64,000 bases of DNA from Spirochaetaceae bacterium UBA4077 (GTDB taxonomy: Bacteria > Spirochaetota > Spirochaetia > Treponematales > Rectinemataceae), in assembly GCA_002383375.1 (NCBI GenBank), contig DFYR01000040.1:11251-75250 (forward strand). Reading direction: 5' to 3'. Positions 51,566 through 60,656 of this stretch are shown here, in pieces. The translations under genes were made by a program, and so were the position numbers. The notes under the pieces were generated by a model. The model did not search any database. It had not been told where the DNA came from and saw nothing but the letters and a program-made list of their open reading frames with translations. Position 1 is the first letter of the stretch; every line of letters starts with the position of its first letter.

Positions 51566-52183
51566 CTACCGAACTTTATACGGGGACACAAGGCTGATAT
51601 CGATGCTTATCAGGTCTAGGAATGGCGATATCTGGCCTGTTGTAAAATCGTATTGAACGCCCGTTGTTCCTATCCGGTTTCTCTTTCCGTAGAAAAGGCT
51701 TCCTACGACCAACGGAGTGAATTTGATATATGCATGATAGCTGGCTGTCATTCCGGCGGATGTACGAAGTCCATGGAATCCTGTGGCGAAACCCGCGCCT
51801 ATGAGCATGTTTACAAAGGCTGTAGGCTTTATCGCTGACAAGAAGTGAGGTGATAAAATCGCGTACGATACGCTGGCGTCGAAAAATAATTCATTCATTG
51901 GCTGTGGGGTGATAGTGAACACCATTCCCAGCTCTGCTTCTATTCTCGGGGAAAAGCCTGTCGTAAAGCTTTGACGAATTAATGTACTTTTCGCGACAGG
52001 GCTGTAGCCAGAACCGTTGCCGATTAAGAAGGGAGCAGAAAACGAGAAAGAGCTTTTCTGCCCGTGGGCATCGACGATCGGCGTAAAGAGAACGATCGCC
52101 ACTATCGCGATCGTCGATAAGGAGCGGCGATTGGTCGAGCGTCGCATGGCCGCCGGACGGTTTTCCCGAATTGTTTTGTCCAT
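51566..52183 (-). CDS. Secreted or outer-membrane protein of unknown function
   Basis: A 205-residue protein with a charged N-terminus followed by a hydrophobic stretch (STIAIVAIVLFTPIVDAHG) that looks like a signal peptide. The mature part alternates polar and apolar residues and is rich in aromatic, Gly and Ser residues, as in small beta-barrels. GAAGAAGGT precedes the ATG at 52183; ATG 52147 is a shorter option. No family recognised. Last of a three-gene operon with the gene at 52194 and the PLD lipoprotein. Confidence 0.6.
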   Translation of the reverse strand: MDKTIRENRPAAMRRSTNRRSLSTIAIVAIVLFTPIVDAHGQKSSFSFSAPFLIGNGSGYSPVAKSTLIRQSFTTGFSPRIEAELGMVFTITPQPMNELFFDASVSYAILSPHFLSAIKPTAFVNMLIGAGFATGFHGLRTSAGMTASYHAYIKFTPLVVGSLFYGKRNRIGTTGVQYDFTTGQISPFLDLISIDISLVSPYKVR

Positions 52184-52193
52184 ACCTTCTTCT

Positions 52194-52763
52194 TCACATC
52201 ATATACGTGAATTCGAACAATCCGATTCCCCAGCCCGAAAGACCCATCGACGTGTCGAACAACAAACTCGCCGCTCCCACCGAGTAATAGCCGCTTCCTT
52301 CGAAAATTCGCAATGGCGAGAATGAAAACAGGTAATACATCTCCGACAGGTTTTTCAATGGGAATCCTGCTCCGAACCGCGCGAGCGGGGCCCAGCGGTG
52401 CTCCCTGATGAACCGATCGGACAACGGATGCCGCTCAGAATACGCTATCGTTAGGTCCAGGGTCACTCCTGCCTTCATCGCCGTAAGACTGAGGGAATCG
52501 GTAGGAATATACATATGTATTCCTAGCGCGGGGCTGAGATAAGGCCATTGAAATAAATGAAATCCCAAGGATACATCCGCTATCGGAGCGGCGGTGAAAA
52601 TTTTCGGAGCCGAATACCCATGTAAGGCGACTGAATAGAAGCTTCGACAGCTTTGCGTACGCTCATATTTTATCGAAAAATCGTCAGCCGCCGCGACGTC
52701 GAAGGCTATGACCGCCAAAACGAGGACTAATGCGCCTGAGTATGCGCGAGAACCCGTGCTCAT
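52194..52763 (-). CDS. Secreted or outer-membrane protein of unknown function
   Basis: A 189-residue protein with a signal peptide (YSGALVLVLAVIAFDVAAA). The rest is rich in Tyr, Phe, Ser and Gly with alternating hydrophobic pattern and ends IGLFEFTYMM, which suggests an outer-membrane beta-barrel but gives no family. Its ATG follows the TAG of the PLD-like gene directly, and its ribosome site (GGAGG) lies inside that gene. The topology resembles that of its neighbour at 51566; both may serve the lipoprotein upstream. Confidence 0.6.
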   Translation of the reverse strand: MSTGSRAYSGALVLVLAVIAFDVAAADDFSIKYERTQSCRSFYSVALHGYSAPKIFTAAPIADVSLGFHLFQWPYLSPALGIHMYIPTDSLSLTAMKAGVTLDLTIAYSERHPLSDRFIREHRWAPLARFGAGFPLKNLSEMYYLFSFSPLRIFEGSGYYSVGAASLLFDTSMGLSGWGIGLFEFTYMM

Positions 52764-54095
52764 CTATCCTCCAAGCAATAGTATGGCATGCAGCAATGAA
52801 TTCGAGAGGGATCGATACGTTAAGGCTTCTGCCCTTTCGATTTTCCGGGAATTTTTCAGGAGAGCCTCCAAGTTTTCATAAGCAATCGCTCCAATTTCGT
52901 CGTCGTCATAGATGAAAGCGAGTTCTCGTGAAAGATGCTGGGACCTGAAGTTGAAATTGACGCCTCCGAACGCGGTAAGGCTTCGATCGGCCATCATGAG
53001 CTTGTAATGTAAGAACCCGCGTTCCGGCGAATTATACATATACACGGAAGCCCCGGCGTCTATCATATCCAAAAAGCAATATTTCGCCGCGATTTCGTTG
53101 CCCATCCGGTCCGAATTCTCTGAGGCGAGGATGTTCACCGATACTCCGCGGGACGTCGCGTGTCTGATTTTTTCGATGAGCGGTCCGGTGGTGTACGCCA
53201 GTCCTTGAACCACCCATAGTTCTTTTTGGGCGCAGGTAAAGAACAAATCGAACATTTTGTCTACGACGCCGCGATCCTTGAGCCCTTGGTCCGCGATCCA
53301 CACAGGCACTTCCCGCCTTGGTTCGGCTTCCGGCGCGGCGGATGCGAAATCCGCCGGCGATATCCTCGTGGGAGAGTTCGCGTTCCAGGTTTCGCAGAAG
53401 GAATCCGTGAGGTAGCGAGCGGCCCCGATGCTTTCAACTTCCAGAAACGTGTCTATTTGCCCGTCCTTATCGTACGGCGCGAATGAGAGATAATTGATAT
53501 TCATGCCCCCCATGGCGACTCGAAAACCATCGACGATCCAGAATTTTCTATGTTCACGATCGAGAAGCCCAGGCAACATGAAAATCCGCTCTCCCGATAT
53601 AGGATTGTACTCCGCCACGTGTACACCGGAATTCTTCAATCGTTTTATCGCCATCGGCATGAGATTCTTTTGTGCATAATCGTATTGTTCGTACGAGGAA
53701 GAATCGATGATGATATGCACTTTGACGCCAGCCTGGGCCTTTTTTATCAACGCTTCGTAGATAGGGGCCGTGTAATCGCAATAGTTGCCCAAAAAGATCG
53801 TTATGAGGATGGATTCTCTGGCGCTTTCGATAAGGGTAAGCGCCCGCGGCATCCAGGCTGAACTGGAGAAATAAAAAACCGGCACGGTGGAATCGAAACG
53901 GGGGATATTGTTTTGTTGTAAGAATGCCGCTGGCACATATGGCTCGTCCTGATGCTCGTACGCGCGAATAGTGCTCGCGCAAGAAGATAGCAGAAAGATC
54001 GAGACTATTACTAACGAGGTCCCTAAAGCTGGGAATAGGCGTTTTCTTCGGGCAGCGCATAGCCCTGCATGATCGACTATACGATGGTTTTTCAT
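52764..54095 (-). CDS. Phospholipase D-like lipoprotein (cardiolipin synthase family)
   Basis: A 443-residue protein with two HKD active sites: HRKFWIVDGFRVAMGGMN and HYKLMMADRSLTAFGGVNFN. The first 45 residues hold a hydrophobic segment ending in the lipobox LLSSC, so the enzyme is probably anchored to the inner or outer membrane facing the periplasm. Two HKD motifs are needed for phosphatidyl transfer or hydrolysis; a cytoplasmic cardiolipin synthase would have membrane helices instead. It starts a three-gene operon with two predicted envelope proteins. By eye the DNA here is less GC-rich than its surroundings. Confidence 0.85.
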   Translation of the reverse strand: MKNHRIVDHAGLCAARRKRLFPALGTSLVIVSIFLLSSCASTIRAYEHQDEPYVPAAFLQQNNIPRFDSTVPVFYFSSSAWMPRALTLIESARESILITIFLGNYCDYTAPIYEALIKKAQAGVKVHIIIDSSSYEQYDYAQKNLMPMAIKRLKNSGVHVAEYNPISGERIFMLPGLLDREHRKFWIVDGFRVAMGGMNINYLSFAPYDKDGQIDTFLEVESIGAARYLTDSFCETWNANSPTRISPADFASAAPEAEPRREVPVWIADQGLKDRGVVDKMFDLFFTCAQKELWVVQGLAYTTGPLIEKIRHATSRGVSVNILASENSDRMGNEIAAKYCFLDMIDAGASVYMYNSPERGFLHYKLMMADRSLTAFGGVNFNFRSQHLSRELAFIYDDDEIGAIAYENLEALLKNSRKIERAEALTYRSLSNSLLHAILLLGG

Positions 54096-54250
54096 AAATG
54101 TCGCATCAGGGGAGCAAGTGATATCGGCGCCACGTTCATAACCGTGATTTTACCACGGGAGCACGGCCATCGCAAACTTGAATAAAAAGCGAATATTATA
54201 TAGCTTAACGTTATCTTTAACGGAAGATATGCCGAGCAAAGGAGTCGATA

Positions 54251-55156
54251 ATGGATACAGTGTTTTGGTCGGCCCGACAGGGCGCGGAGTGGAAGACCAA
54301 GGTTGGCCTGGCTGAGATGCTTAAAGGCGGCGTCATCATGGATGTGACCAATGCGGCACAGGCCAAGATTGCCGAAGAAGCCGGCGCGGCGGCGGTTATG
54401 GCGCTGGAGCGCGTTCCCGCTGATATACGGGCTCAAGGCGGCGTCGCCCGCATGTCCGATCCGAAGATGATAAAGGAAATTCAAGACGCTGTTTCCATTC
54501 CCGTCATGGCCAAATGCAGGATAGGGCATTTTGTCGAGGCTAGGATTCTCGAAGCCTTGGGCGTGGATTTTATCGATGAATCCGAGGTGCTTACCCCCGC
54601 CGACGACAGATTCCATGTCTTCAAGAACGGTTTTAAGGTTCCCTTTGTCTGCGGCTGCCGCGACCTGGGCGAAGCATTGCGCAGGATAGGCGAAGGCGCC
54701 GCCATGATTCGCACTAAGGGCGAGCCCGGCACGGGCGACGTCGCCGAGGCGGTCAAGCACATGAGAAGCGTCGTGGACGGCATCGCAAGGCTTACCAGGC
54801 TTCCTGAAGAGGAACTCATGACCGCAGCCAAAGAACTGGGCGCCCCCTTCGAGCTGGTATGGGAGGTGGCCAAGACAGGAAAGCTCCCGGTGCCGAACTT
54901 CTCGGCGGGCGGGATCGCTACGCCAGCCGACGCGGCCCTCATGATGCAATTAGGCGCCGAGTCGGTCTTCGTGGGCTCGGGCATTTTTAAATCGGGCGAT
55001 CCCGCCCGCCGCGCTAAAGCCATTGTAGGAGCGGTGGTGCACTACAAGGAGCCCAAGATCCTGGCTGAGCTCTCGGAGGACCTGGGCGAGGCCATGGTCG
55101 GCATTGGGCTCTCCGAACTGGACGAACAGCAGCGAATGGCCGTGCGAGGCTGGTGA
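54251..55156 (+). CDS. pdxS: Pyridoxal 5'-phosphate synthase subunit PdxS
   Basis: A 301-residue cytoplasmic enzyme that builds PLP from ribose 5-phosphate, glyceraldehyde 3-phosphate and ammonia. The family is very conserved and all blocks are seen: [51 protein letters not shown] and GEPGTGDV. The ATG follows GGAGTCGATA. Its glutaminase partner pdxT follows with a 4-nt overlap if its GTG start is used. The gene shows that this organism uses the DXP-independent PLP route. Confidence 0.96.
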   Translation: MDTVFWSARQGAEWKTKVGLAEMLKGGVIMDVTNAAQAKIAEEAGAAAVMALERVPADIRAQGGVARMSDPKMIKEIQDAVSIPVMAKCRIGHFVEARILEALGVDFIDESEVLTPADDRFHVFKNGFKVPFVCGCRDLGEALRRIGEGAAMIRTKGEPGTGDVAEAVKHMRSVVDGIARLTRLPEEELMTAAKELGAPFELVWEVAKTGKLPVPNFSAGGIATPADAALMMQLGAESVFVGSGIFKSGDPARRAKAIVGAVVHYKEPKILAELSEDLGEAMVGIGLSELDEQQRMAVRGW

Positions 55157-55758
55157 GCCCAATGGTCGGACAATCTTCGGGCCGGAAACCCTTGGTAGGG
55201 GTTCTGGCCCTTCAAGGGGATTATGCCGCACACAAGGCTTCGCTTCAGGAAGCAGGCGCCGAGGTCCTGGAAGTCCGCTCGGGCGAGGACCTTGCCAAGG
55301 TCCAGGCAATGGTCATCCCTGGCGGCGAGAGCACGGTCATGGCTTCTCTCATGGAACGCTTCGGCTTCCTCGAGGAGTTCAGGCACAGAATCCAGGCAGG
55401 CATGCCGACATTCGGCACCTGCGCCGGGCTCATCCTCCTGGCAGCCAGGGTTGAGAAATGGAACAGGCCTAGCCTGGCAGTCCTGGACATCGATCTCAGG
55501 CGGAACGCATACGGTACTCAAGTGGACAGCTTCCGTGTCCCTATCACTACCACAATCCCAGGGATCTCCCGGCTGGAAGCTGTCTTCATCCGAGCTCCCA
55601 AAATCTTGTCGGTGGGTCCTGAGGTAGAAGTACTGGCTTTTCATGAGCAGGATCCGATCCTAGTCCGCCAGGGCTCGGTACTGGGAGCCAGCTTTCATCC
55701 CGAGCTTGTGCCCGGAGCCATGGTCCACCGCTGGTTTATACAAGGTTTGCCAGCGTAA
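55153..55758 (+). CDS. pdxT: Pyridoxal 5'-phosphate synthase glutaminase subunit PdxT
   Basis: A 201-residue glutaminase that gives ammonia to PdxS. The catalytic Cys is in FGTCAGL (C90 counting from the GTG) and the His-Glu pair is in FHPEL; PGGEST is the oxyanion segment. GTG 55153 overlaps the pdxS stop as GTGA; ATG 55162 is an alternative with no better ribosome site. About 90 nt separate it from the next gene, which has its own promoter. Confidence 0.94.
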   Translation: MSPMVGQSSGRKPLVGVLALQGDYAAHKASLQEAGAEVLEVRSGEDLAKVQAMVIPGGESTVMASLMERFGFLEEFRHRIQAGMPTFGTCAGLILLAARVEKWNRPSLAVLDIDLRRNAYGTQVDSFRVPITTTIPGISRLEAVFIRAPKILSVGPEVEVLAFHEQDPILVRQGSVLGASFHPELVPGAMVHRWFIQGLPA

Positions 55759-55795
55759 AAACGCTAAAAAATTATACATTTCTTTACTTTCTTCC

Positions 55796-55825
55796 CTAAC
55801 ATCTATCCTAAAGGCATGATATAAT
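55796..55825 (+). promoter_or_regulatory. Candidate promoter before the YheO/DauR-type gene
   Basis: TATAAT at 55820-55825 is a perfect -10. CTAACA at 55796-55801 is a weak -35 with an 18-nt spacer. The region is strikingly AT-rich (ATAATTAAAAAAATATATAA) within a GC-rich genome, and AGGAG follows before the ATG at 55852. Confidence 0.5.
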
Positions 55826-55851
55826 TAAAAAAATATATAATAGGAGTTCTC

Positions 55852-56607
55852 ATGATCGTCCGGGAAGTAAAAAAACAGGCAGTAAAGGAAGCCTTCGACG
55901 GGCAGCCGAGATTTCCGTTTACGGCGGAAGACAGGGACGTGCTGGAGCGCTACTTCTCTGTCGCCGAAATGATCAGCCGCTGCTGCGGATCAGGTTGCGA
56001 AGTTCTGGTTTATTCGTATGAAGATTTCAACAAGGCGATAATTAAGATCATAAACGGACATGTCTCAGGAAGAAGCCTTGGAAGTCCCATAACAGAATTC
56101 GGTCTCAACTGCGCTAAGGTAGCTTTGGAGAGCGACCAGGATATCACCGGTCCGTACCTAGCCCGGACCAGGAGCGGATCACTTCTCAAGTGCATCAGCA
56201 TGGTGATCCGCAACGAAAATAAACAGCCGGTCGGAGCCTTCTGTATCAATATCGATCTCTCTGTTCCCATGGAACGCTTCGTCAAGGAATTCCTTCTATC
56301 CATCGATAAATCAGGTGCGGCCGACGAGGTCCTTGTCCCAGATCTGAGCGAAAAGGTCGCTACCGTCCTAGCCGAGGAAATAGAAGCTCTTTCGCGGGTT
56401 ACCGGCGTGTCTCCCAGCCACAAGAACCGTAATCTTGTAACAGCCTTGAACCACCGAGGTATATTCGACGTCAAGGGTTCGGTCGATCTGGTGGCGGGGG
56501 AGCTGGGAGTGACCAAGCATACGATTTATAAATACCTCAGGGAGCTTAAGAATAATCGCGCAAGCGGCGGTTTAAACCTAGAACCAAAGAAGGAAGACAG
56601 CGCATGA
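55852..56607 (+). CDS. YheO/DauR-type transcriptional regulator
   Basis: A 251-residue regulator. A YheO-like PAS domain spans about 20-150 (INGHVSGRSLGSPITE, FCINIDLS) and a C-terminal HTH spans about 200-245 (FDVKGSVDLVAGELGVTKH, TIYKYLRELK). Family members such as DauR repress amino-acid or amine catabolic genes. The stop overlaps the RidA gene as ATGA, so the two form an operon; the ligand is unknown. Confidence 0.88.
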   Translation: MIVREVKKQAVKEAFDGQPRFPFTAEDRDVLERYFSVAEMISRCCGSGCEVLVYSYEDFNKAIIKIINGHVSGRSLGSPITEFGLNCAKVALESDQDITGPYLARTRSGSLLKCISMVIRNENKQPVGAFCINIDLSVPMERFVKEFLLSIDKSGAADEVLVPDLSEKVATVLAEEIEALSRVTGVSPSHKNRNLVTALNHRGIFDVKGSVDLVAGELGVTKHTIYKYLRELKNNRASGGLNLEPKKEDSA

Positions 56608-56996
56608 ATAAGGAAACAGCCTCCACCCCTCTTATGCCCGGTACATTCGGAGCCTATGCCACAGCGGTTAAAGCCGGCAGGCTTGTTTTCATATCTGGAC
56701 AGCTGGGGGTGGATCCTGCTACCGGTAAGCTTGCTCCCGGGGGAATTGAGGCCGAGACTCGTCAATGCCTGGCCAACATGAGGATGATCCTCTTCCAGCT
56801 TGGGCTTACCATGAGCGATGTTGCCAAGACTACTGTCTTCCTCAGGGATATCGCCGATATCGACCGGATGAATGGCATCTACGCCGAAGCATTCGGAGAA
56901 CACCGCCCAGCGCGCAGTACGGTGCAGATTGTTGCGCTCAATAAAGGCGCCTTGGTGGAAATCGAGGCTGTAGCCTACTTAGGCTCGGAGGACTAG
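56604..56996 (+). CDS. RidA family enamine/imine deaminase
   Basis: A 130-residue protein that hydrolyses reactive enamine and imine intermediates made by PLP enzymes. The N-terminal GTFGAYATAVKAGRLVFISGQ and the C-terminal ARSTVQIVAL, with the substrate-binding Arg, are the family marks, and GDV-like MSDVAKTTVFL lies between. It is coupled by ATGA to the YheO-type regulator and lies near pdxST, which fits a role with PLP-dependent reactions. Confidence 0.92.
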   Translation: MNKETASTPLMPGTFGAYATAVKAGRLVFISGQLGVDPATGKLAPGGIEAETRQCLANMRMILFQLGLTMSDVAKTTVFLRDIADIDRMNGIYAEAFGEHRPARSTVQIVALNKGALVEIEAVAYLGSED

Positions 56997-57023
56997 GCTT
57001 AAGGCCCGCTCCCGGCGAGGGCT

Positions 57024-58349
57024 TTAGGTCTGGGCTTCCAGTCCTTCGGGACTTTCTATAGCTTCTATTCTGCTCACGAGGAGCTTGTCGATCCTGTTTC
57101 CGTCCATGTCGACTATCTCGATGCGAAGTCCGGCCCACTCACAGCGCTCGCCAGCCTTGGGGATGGAGCCCATGCAGAAGAGCACCAGCCCTGCCACGGT
57201 GTCGTAAGCGTCGGTGTCGAAGAAGTTTTCGTCCACCTCCAGCGCCTCGGCGAATTCGCTTATTGTCAGCGCCCCGTCCACCAGATATGATCCGTCCTCC
57301 CGTTTTGTCAGGCCTGCTGTTTGGTCGGATTCTCCCTGGTCGAGGCCTGCAAGCACTGAGAAAAGCAGGTCGGGAACTGTCACCAGGCCTGAAACGCCGC
57401 CGTACTCGTCCACGATGAGACCTGTACGTGCTTCCTTGTCCTTCAATATGGCCAAAGCCCGCAAGGCCGAAACCGATTCTGGGATCAGAACGGGAGGGCT
57501 GAGTTGGGCTTTTATGTCAAAGGTCTTTCCTGAAGCCAGTACAGCCAACGCTCTGCGCATGTCCAACATGCCCACCACCCTGTCAAGATCACCTTCCACG
57601 GCAGGCAGGCAGGCATAGTCGGCATTGGCGAGGATTTCTTTCTGCAAAACCATAGTATCATCGTCCAGGTCGAGGGTTACCACATCGGTACGGGGAGTCA
57701 TAAAGGCGGTAACTCTTCTGTCGTCCAGGTCCAGGACTCCTTCCACCATTTCCTTTTCGGAGTTCTCGAAGACTCCCGATTCGGCTCCCTGGGCGATGAG
57801 TACCATCACTTCGTCTTCGGTAACCGCCGGTTCAGAGTTCCTGGCAAAGCCGAGAAGTTTTATGACAAGATTCGTCGTTCCCGAGAGAAAATGGGCCAGA
57901 GGTGAAAAGGCGGTGCTGATTGCCTTCAAGGGACGTATGACCGCCGCGGCGATGGGTTCGGGCTTGGAGAGGGCGAGATTCTTGGGCACGAGCTCGCCCA
58001 GGACGACCGAAATCAGGGTAGTGAGCAATACCACGAGTATGACCGAAAGAGGATGGGCTATCGCCGCCAGGGCAGGGATGCTCTCGAGCCAGAGCCCCAG
58101 GTTTCTTGAGACTGTTGCTCCGCCTACCGCGCCGGTGAGAATGCCAATAAGGGTGATTGCAACCTGAATGGATGAAAGGTAGGGTGCCGGCTGCTCGGCT
58201 GCTGCCAAGGCAAGGCTGTAGTTTTTCTTGCCCTGATCAGCCTCGTGGCGAAGCCGAGCTTTGCGCGAAGAGACTAGGGACATTTCGGCCAGGGAAAAAA
58301 AACCGTTGAGGAGTATTAAGGCTAGGATGATGCCGATTTCAAGCAGCAT
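57024..58349 (-). CDS. CNNM/HlyC-CorC family membrane protein with CBS pair
   Basis: A 441-residue protein: a DUF21 (CNNM) membrane domain in the first 190 residues with GFFSLAEMSLVSSRKARL, then a CBS pair of about 120 residues (MTPRTDVVTLDLDD; IVDEYGGVSGLVT), then a CorC/HlyC C-terminal domain. Members are linked to Mg or Co efflux or resistance. It stands alone, divergent from the patatin gene. Confidence 0.93.
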   Translation of the reverse strand: MLLEIGIILALILLNGFFSLAEMSLVSSRKARLRHEADQGKKNYSLALAAAEQPAPYLSSIQVAITLIGILTGAVGGATVSRNLGLWLESIPALAAIAHPLSVILVVLLTTLISVVLGELVPKNLALSKPEPIAAAVIRPLKAISTAFSPLAHFLSGTTNLVIKLLGFARNSEPAVTEDEVMVLIAQGAESGVFENSEKEMVEGVLDLDDRRVTAFMTPRTDVVTLDLDDDTMVLQKEILANADYACLPAVEGDLDRVVGMLDMRRALAVLASGKTFDIKAQLSPPVLIPESVSALRALAILKDKEARTGLIVDEYGGVSGLVTVPDLLFSVLAGLDQGESDQTAGLTKREDGSYLVDGALTISEFAEALEVDENFFDTDAYDTVAGLVLFCMGSIPKAGERCEWAGLRIEIVDMDGNRIDKLLVSRIEAIESPEGLEAQT

Positions 58350-58542
58350 GGGAGGCCTCGAGGTTGTAGGCAGTGAAGGAAGACGGGCACCAAGGACTGG
58401 TGCCGCTGCTACTGAAGGGGTCGGTTTCGGCTAAAGGGGGCTCCGCCTTTTCGGTGTGTTGTTCATTCATGGCCAAGAGAATAACAGAAAAAAAAAGCCT
58501 CGTCGATAGATTCATCTCATTGTGTCGTTGTATAGTAAGGAT

Positions 58543-60624
58543 ATGTGCTTCCGCCGAGGTATAGCCCTGCTTATGCTCTGCACCCTGGTCCCGCTGGCCT
58601 GGGCTCAGCATCCGGATTCGGTTTTTCCCTCCGATGATCCCCTGCGCTCCGTCGTCGAGCCTATACAGATAGGTATGGAAGCCTTTTCAATGAAAATCGA
58701 AGCCATAAGAGCCCAGGGCAGGGAGCCTTTGGGGCTTATCCTGGCAGGCGGCTCAGCCAGGGCCTATGCCTATATCGGCATGCTGGAGGTGCTGGAATCC
58801 CGGGGCATCGTGCCGGACTTCATCGTGGCCAACTCCATGGGGGCTATTATCGGCCTCTTGTATGCCGCCGGTCTTTCCCCAGCCATGATCGAAGAACTGG
58901 TGACCACCGTTCCCACCGAAAAGTATTTCGATTTCGTCCTGCCGTCCAAGGGTGGATTGATCAACGTAGACGCTTTCGAGGCGGTGATCAGGGATCTGGT
59001 CGACGAGGTTGATCTGTCGGAACTTCCCATTCCGATCATCGTCACCGCCGAGGATCTTGCCACCCGCCGCAGGGTGGAGATAGCCGCCGGCGAATTGGGC
59101 AGAGCAATGACATCCAGCTTTGCCATGCCCGCGATATTCGAGCCAAAGCCTTTCGGCACAACGCTTCTGGTGGACGGTGGCTCTACCACATTGGTCCCGG
59201 TCGCCCAGGCGGCGGTCTTTTCATCCAGGCTCATCGTCGCCACAGCCCTCTACAATAAGCCCATGAGTTTCGAAAACCCCATCACGGTGCTTAACAGGGT
59301 ATTCGATATCGGAAAGACCAGGACGGGCATGGAGGATCTCTTCGGCTTGAGCCCTTTTGTCATCCGAAACGATGTGGAATCCGTCTCCTATATGGAATTC
59401 GCCTACCCTGCAGCGATTATCCAGCAGGGCAGGAAGAGCGCCGAAGCTGTGGTGGATGAACTGCTGTCCTGGTTGCCCGTAGAGAACAGACTCCTCGGGA
59501 TTAGCCCAAACTTAGAAGCACGGCGAGCGTATTATCTGAATGCGATACCACCAGGCCTGGACGCCTACCGGCGCGGAGCCCTGCCGCCCCTGGAAGGCAG
59601 CCTGCGGTTGAGCCCCAGGCTAGGTCTATTACAGCCCATTCAGCCTTCTGTGGCTGGGTTTTCGGATACCGGCTTCGCCGGCCTGGGGGCTAGCCTGGTT
59701 GCAGGCAGGTCGAGAGCCTTCATAGGAGGGCTGGCGAGCCTTAGCCTCGAACCGAAAAAAGCCTGGGCCGCCGTAGCCGATCTGCTGGTTAATCCCTATG
59801 ACAGCCTTCTCTGGGAGAGCGGTTTACGGCTCTATGGCGATTTTACATCCGGGCTTCCTTACCTCGAGCCTGAAAGCCTGGAGTTTTCCTCCGGCCTGAG
59901 CTGGGAGCTGGGCAGAAAGCCGAAAACCTTCGGACCCTATGCTGCATCCTTCATAAGCTACAGCTTTGATTCGGCAGCCTTCGGCTGGGAGGCCGAAGCA
60001 GGATTGAGCCTGGGCAGTCTTCTGCCTGCCAGCGCTGGCAGTGAAACCGAAAATTCCAGCCGTGAGAAGGTTACCTCTGGCGCTGCCCATGAGTCATCCG
60101 GAAGTTTGGAAGGATTTTACTCACTAAAGGTTGCCGCCTTCCTGCAAGGCGGTGCTTATGCCTTCGCCTGGGGACCATCGCTAGGGATCTCGGGAGGGAT
60201 CTCCCTGGCCGATCTTGCAGCCCTCAGGGTGAGATCTTCAGGGCGCTGGGCACTCAATGGGACCGGTATAGGGCTAGGGCGCCGGGATCTCTACCGAGGA
60301 AATGCCCCGACGCTCGCCTCGCCCTTTTTCGCTGCCGCCAGCGCGGAACTAATCTGGCTGGCCGAAGTCCTGCGCTTCGAAACCGGGGAAATCCTTTTGG
60401 TGGACTCGATCGAGCTCGGTCCCTACATAGATTGTATTTGGTCAACGGATTTTAGCATTCCCGCATCCGGTGGGGGCTTTATGCCCCAGGCCTTTACCGC
60501 CGGCTTCAGCCTCACGGCCACCCTGCGCTTTGCGGGCCTTCGTCCCTTCGACCTGTCTTTTTTCGCAGGTCTGGACGGCTCGGGGGACCTAGCCTTGGGG
60601 ATACGATCGGGACGGCTGTTTTAA
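58543..60624 (+). CDS. Patatin-like phospholipase with C-terminal outer-membrane barrel
   Basis: A 693-residue protein. MCFRRGIALLMLCTLVPLAWA is a signal peptide. The patatin domain follows: oxyanion loop GGSARAY (about 69-75), nucleophile S98 in ANSMG and D211 in VDGGS. The usual GxSxG has Ala in the first position. From about residue 340 the sequence turns into repeated amphipathic beta-strands with Gly/Ser/Tyr turns and ends GRLF, the pattern of an outer-membrane barrel like PlpD. A low-complexity stretch (SETENSSREK) sits in the barrel part. The start is uncertain: ATG 58543 fits the signal peptide, GTG 58522 is in frame. Confidence 0.82.
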   Translation: MCFRRGIALLMLCTLVPLAWAQHPDSVFPSDDPLRSVVEPIQIGMEAFSMKIEAIRAQGREPLGLILAGGSARAYAYIGMLEVLESRGIVPDFIVANSMGAIIGLLYAAGLSPAMIEELVTTVPTEKYFDFVLPSKGGLINVDAFEAVIRDLVDEVDLSELPIPIIVTAEDLATRRRVEIAAGELGRAMTSSFAMPAIFEPKPFGTTLLVDGGSTTLVPVAQAAVFSSRLIVATALYNKPMSFENPITVLNRVFDIGKTRTGMEDLFGLSPFVIRNDVESVSYMEFAYPAAIIQQGRKSAEAVVDELLSWLPVENRLLGISPNLEARRAYYLNAIPPGLDAYRRGALPPLEGSLRLSPRLGLLQPIQPSVAGFSDTGFAGLGASLVAGRSRAFIGGLASLSLEPKKAWAAVADLLVNPYDSLLWESGLRLYGDFTSGLPYLEPESLEFSSGLSWELGRKPKTFGPYAASFISYSFDSAAFGWEAEAGLSLGSLLPASAGSETENSSREKVTSGAAHESSGSLEGFYSLKVAAFLQGGAYAFAWGPSLGISGGISLADLAALRVRSSGRWALNGTGIGLGRRDLYRGNAPTLASPFFAAASAELIWLAEVLRFETGEILLVDSIELGPYIDCIWSTDFSIPASGGGFMPQAFTAGFSLTATLRFAGLRPFDLSFFAGLDGSGDLALGIRSGRLF

Positions 60625-60656
60625 GGCTTTTTAGCCTTGAGTGGCGCTGCGGTCGG

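Noticed and set aside
54209..54222. CGTTA-N4-TAACG repeat upstream of pdxS as an operator
   Set aside because: Only 5-nt arms in an AT-rich stretch; no regulator of the PdxR type is nearby.
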